Origin: Pseudonocardia sp. SCN 73-27
Lineage (GTDB): Bacteria; Actinomycetota; Actinomycetes; Mycobacteriales; Pseudonocardiaceae
Reading direction: 5' to 3'
Length of the DNA stretch: 44,266 nt
NCBI GenBank assembly: GCA_001725415.1
Contig: MEGH01000052.1
Location: forward strand, 1-44,266
Positions 42,414 through 44,266 of this stretch are shown one piece after another; position 1 is the stretch's first letter; every line of letters starts with the position of its first letter. Below the pieces are notes generated by a model that saw only the letters and a program-made list of their open reading frames with translations, did no database searches and had not been told where the DNA came from. The position numbers and the translations under genes are program-made.

Positions 42414-43121
42414 ATGAGCGGCGACACGGAACCCACGGATGCCGGGCACGGCAGCGGTCCGGTCTTCGTCGACGGCACCGGCAGGCGCAGCAAGCGCGTC
42501 AAGCGTGTCGCCTACATCGCGGCGTCGGCGTGCGCCGCCTACATGGCGGTCGTCGGCGCCAGCCTCGCCGCGCACCAGGAGACGACGCTGTTCTCCCTCC
42601 CCGGGTCGGGTCCGATCGCCGCCGGCGATCCCCAATCCGCCGGAATCCTCGGCGCGCAGCAGGTTGCCGACCCCGGTGCGACACACTCCGCGACCCGGCC
42701 GCTGGTCCCCCTCGGCACGGTGCTGGCGCGTGTGATCGCCCCGGTCGCGTCGGCCGGGGCCCTCGCCCCGGTCGTCCCGGCGCTCGCGGTCGCGCCGCCC
42801 CTCGCGCCCGTCGTGGCGCCCGTGGTCCCGCCCGTCGTCGCACCCGTCACACCGCCGCCACCTGCGACGACGACCCCGCCCGCCCCGACCGACACGCCAC
42901 CGCCGGCCGGCAGCGAGGGGAACCCCGACCCGACCGATCCGCCGAACGGCCCCGGGCAGAACGATCCACCGCCCCCCGACCCGGTCGACCCACCGCCGCC
43001 GGTCATCCAGGAGCCCCCGCCGCCCGTGACCAGTGACCCACCGCCGCCCCCGCCGGTCACCGTCCCGCCGACCGTCGATCCCGTCCCCACGACGATCGTC
43101 CCCGTCGGCAGCGCCACGTGA
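42414..43121 (+). CDS. Membrane-anchored Pro-rich protein, PVFVDGTGRR family, copy B
   Basis: A 235-residue paralogue of the protein at 40162. PVFVDGTGRR occupies residues 16-25 and the membrane helix VAYIAASACAAYMAVVGASL 32-51, aligned without gaps to copy A. The exterior part differs: it has Ala/Pro/Val runs (PVVPALAVAPPLAPVVAPVV), then long Pro-rich stretches (PPPPDPVDPPPPVIQEPPPP) ending in VPTTIVPVGSAT. ATG at 42414 has a GGAAAG site. The stop overlaps the GTG of the deacetylase-GT2 gene, so expression is coupled; a joint membrane complex is a reasonable inference. No functional family name is known to me. Confidence 0.82.
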   Translation: MSGDTEPTDAGHGSGPVFVDGTGRRSKRVKRVAYIAASACAAYMAVVGASLAAHQETTLFSLPGSGPIAAGDPQSAGILGAQQVADPGATHSATRPLVPLGTVLARVIAPVASAGALAPVVPALAVAPPLAPVVAPVVPPVVAPVTPPPPATTTPPAPTDTPPPAGSEGNPDPTDPPNGPGQNDPPPPDPVDPPPPVIQEPPPPVTSDPPPPPPVTVPPTVDPVPTTIVPVGSAT

Positions 43122-44266
43122 GCGGGCCCGGCAAGCTCCTCGGCCGCAGGCGCGTACCGCGGCCGAAGTGGGTGTTCCTCCTCGTCGCGATGGCGATGGT
43201 CGCTTCGGTCCTCGCCCTGAACGGGCTGGTCAACCCGAAGGTCGGCACCGACGCCGAGCGCCAGGCACCGCGCGGCGCCGAGGACCGCGTGCCGCTGTCG
43301 GTGGTGCAGGGCGGATCGGTCGTCGACGCCACCGGCGGCAAGCTCCGCAGCCTCGGCTACCCGTCGAAGACGCTCGCGCTCACCTTCGACGACGGCCCCG
43401 ACCCCGAGTGGACGCCACAGATCCTCGAGGTCCTGCACCGCTACGACGTCCCCGGCACGTTCTTCGTCCTCGGCTCGCTGGGCGCACAGCACCCGGAGCT
43501 CCTTCGCGACATCGTCTCGTCGGGCTCCGAGATCGGCCTGCACACCTTCACCCACCCCGACCTGACGACGGTGTCGCCGAGCCGGCTGGCCCGCGAGCTC
43601 AGCCAGACCCAGCTCGCGATCGCCGGGGCGACCGGGCAGGTCAGCTACCTCGTCCGCCCGCCGTACTCGTCCGAGGTCACCGCGCTGGACAACAGCCAGT
43701 TCGACGTCGTGCGCGAGCTCGGCCGGCAGGGCTTCGTCACGGCCTTCACCGACGTCGACAGCCGCGACTGGGAGCGCAAGGGCGTCGACGCGATCGTCGC
43801 GGCCTCGACGCCCGCCAACGGCGCCGGCGGCGCGATCCTCATGCACGATGCCGGCGGCGACCGCTCGGAGACCGTCGCCGCGCTCGACACGCTCATCCCC
43901 ACGCTCAAGGCGCAGGGCTACACGTTCACGACGGTCAGCAAGGGCGTCGGGCTACCCCCGGCCGACCAGCCGGCATCGGCGAGCGACCACAACCTCGGCC
44001 TCGGCCTGGTCACCGGCGTCGGGGTGGCGACGTGGATCGTCCGCGGGTTGGAGCTGGCCCTGCTCGTGCTCGGCCTGCTCGTCATCGGCCGGCTCGTGCT
44101 GATCCTGGGTGTCGCCCTGGTGCACGCCCGACGGGCCCGGCGCGCCGCACGGACGCCGTCGACAGCTCCGGTCACCGATCCGGTGTCGGTGATCATCCCC
44201 GCCTACAACGAGAAGGAGTGCATCGCAGCGACCCTGCGCGCCGTCACCGCCAGCGACCATCCCGTC
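43118..44266 (+). CDS. Polysaccharide deacetylase / family 2 glycosyltransferase fusion, N-terminal part
   Basis: The first 383 residues of a membrane-bound bifunctional enzyme; the gene continues beyond the window. A membrane helix (WVFLLVAMAMVASVLALNGL, 18-37) leads to an exterior NodB domain (about 84-275): TFDDGPDPEWTP with Asp91/Asp92, LHTFTHPDL with metal-binding His142 and His146, RPPYSS (180-185), and LMHDAGGDRS (241-250). Two further hydrophobic segments (about 293-336) return the chain to the cytoplasm, where a GT2 domain starts with VSVIIPAYNEKECIAATL (357-374). The same architecture is found in Streptomyces MatB, which makes a poly-beta-1,6-GlcNAc-like polymer; I infer synthesis and partial deacetylation of a GlcNAc polymer here. 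It is coupled to copy B by a GTGA overlap. Confidence 0.93.
   Translation, partial: MSGPGKLLGRRRVPRPKWVFLLVAMAMVASVLALNGLVNPKVGTDAERQAPRGAEDRVPLSVVQGGSVVDATGGKLRSLGYPSKTLALTFDDGPDPEWTPQILEVLHRYDVPGTFFVLGSLGAQHPELLRDIVSSGSEIGLHTFTHPDLTTVSPSRLARELSQTQLAIAGATGQVSYLVRPPYSSEVTALDNSQFDVVRELGRQGFVTAFTDVDSRDWERKGVDAIVAASTPANGAGGAILMHDAGGDRSETVAALDTLIPTLKAQGYTFTTVSKGVGLPPADQPASASDHNLGLGLVTGVGVATWIVRGLELALLVLGLLVIGRLVLILGVALVHARRARRAARTPSTAPVTDPVSVIIPAYNEKECIAATLRAVTASDHPV

Overview
The window is very GC-rich chromosomal DNA with dense, mostly single-function genes, frequent GTG starts and many leaderless-type promoters. It reads as a mycolata-related actinomycete, most likely a Pseudonocardiales member (Pseudonocardia-like). 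The assignment rests on actinobacteria-restricted families (SepH, DUF2537, DUF2530, DUF2505, DUF2516, an HbhA-like protein, a CitA-type citrate synthase) and on two gene blocks whose order recalls the Mycobacterium tuberculosis Rv0879c-Rv0896 and Rv0474-Rv0484c regions. I see no rRNA, tRNA, CRISPR array, transposase, integrase or phage gene.

Layout. 1-12.8 kb: gltA (5' part only), an MFS exporter, pdxH, citA, an MFS carrier with a divergent GlxA-type regulator, serC, sepH, DUF2537, a SpoU-type RNA methylase and a YbdK-type carboxylate-amine ligase. 12.9-14.7 kb: an odd Pro-rich overlapping pair, one with a possible TcpC-like domain and one with a possible jelly-roll domain. 14.8-18.8 kb: an MFS exporter with a MarR-type operator at its start codon, an NCS2 purine permease, DUF2530 and an SDR. 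18.8-25 kb: a quinone oxidoreductase, an L,D-transpeptidase, murB, DUF2505, an MFS exporter and purU. Two copies of a 40-bp palindrome close the two convergent junctions here. 25-29.9 kb: lon, a YbaK-type deacylase, DUF2516, and an hbhA-like gene with its HTH regulator under a palindromic operator. 29.9-35.6 kb: two crcB genes, a DrrAB-type ABC exporter, DUF445, a small prim-pol-like protein and a cold-shock protein. 36.1-38.7 kb: a secreted Val/Pro decapeptide-repeat protein, a TetR regulator resembling MftR, a cupin and a MarR regulator.

39-44.3 kb is the most distinctive part. It holds a GH18-like lipoprotein, a membrane-anchored Pro/Thr-rich protein, a truncated remnant of a polysaccharide deacetylase/glycosyltransferase, an unrelated lipoprotein, then a second copy of the anchored protein followed by the intact deacetylase-GT2 gene, which runs off the window. 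This looks like a duplicated and partly decayed exopolysaccharide or cell-wall glycan locus.

Common themes are envelope building (murB, L,D-transpeptidase, HbhA, surface glycan synthesis), small-molecule export (four MFS, one ABC, two CrcB) and central metabolism (two citrate synthases, serC, pdxH, purU). At least thirteen start codons sit 6-9 nt behind a TAnnnT-like -10 hexamer with no Shine-Dalgarno, so leaderless translation appears widespread here.
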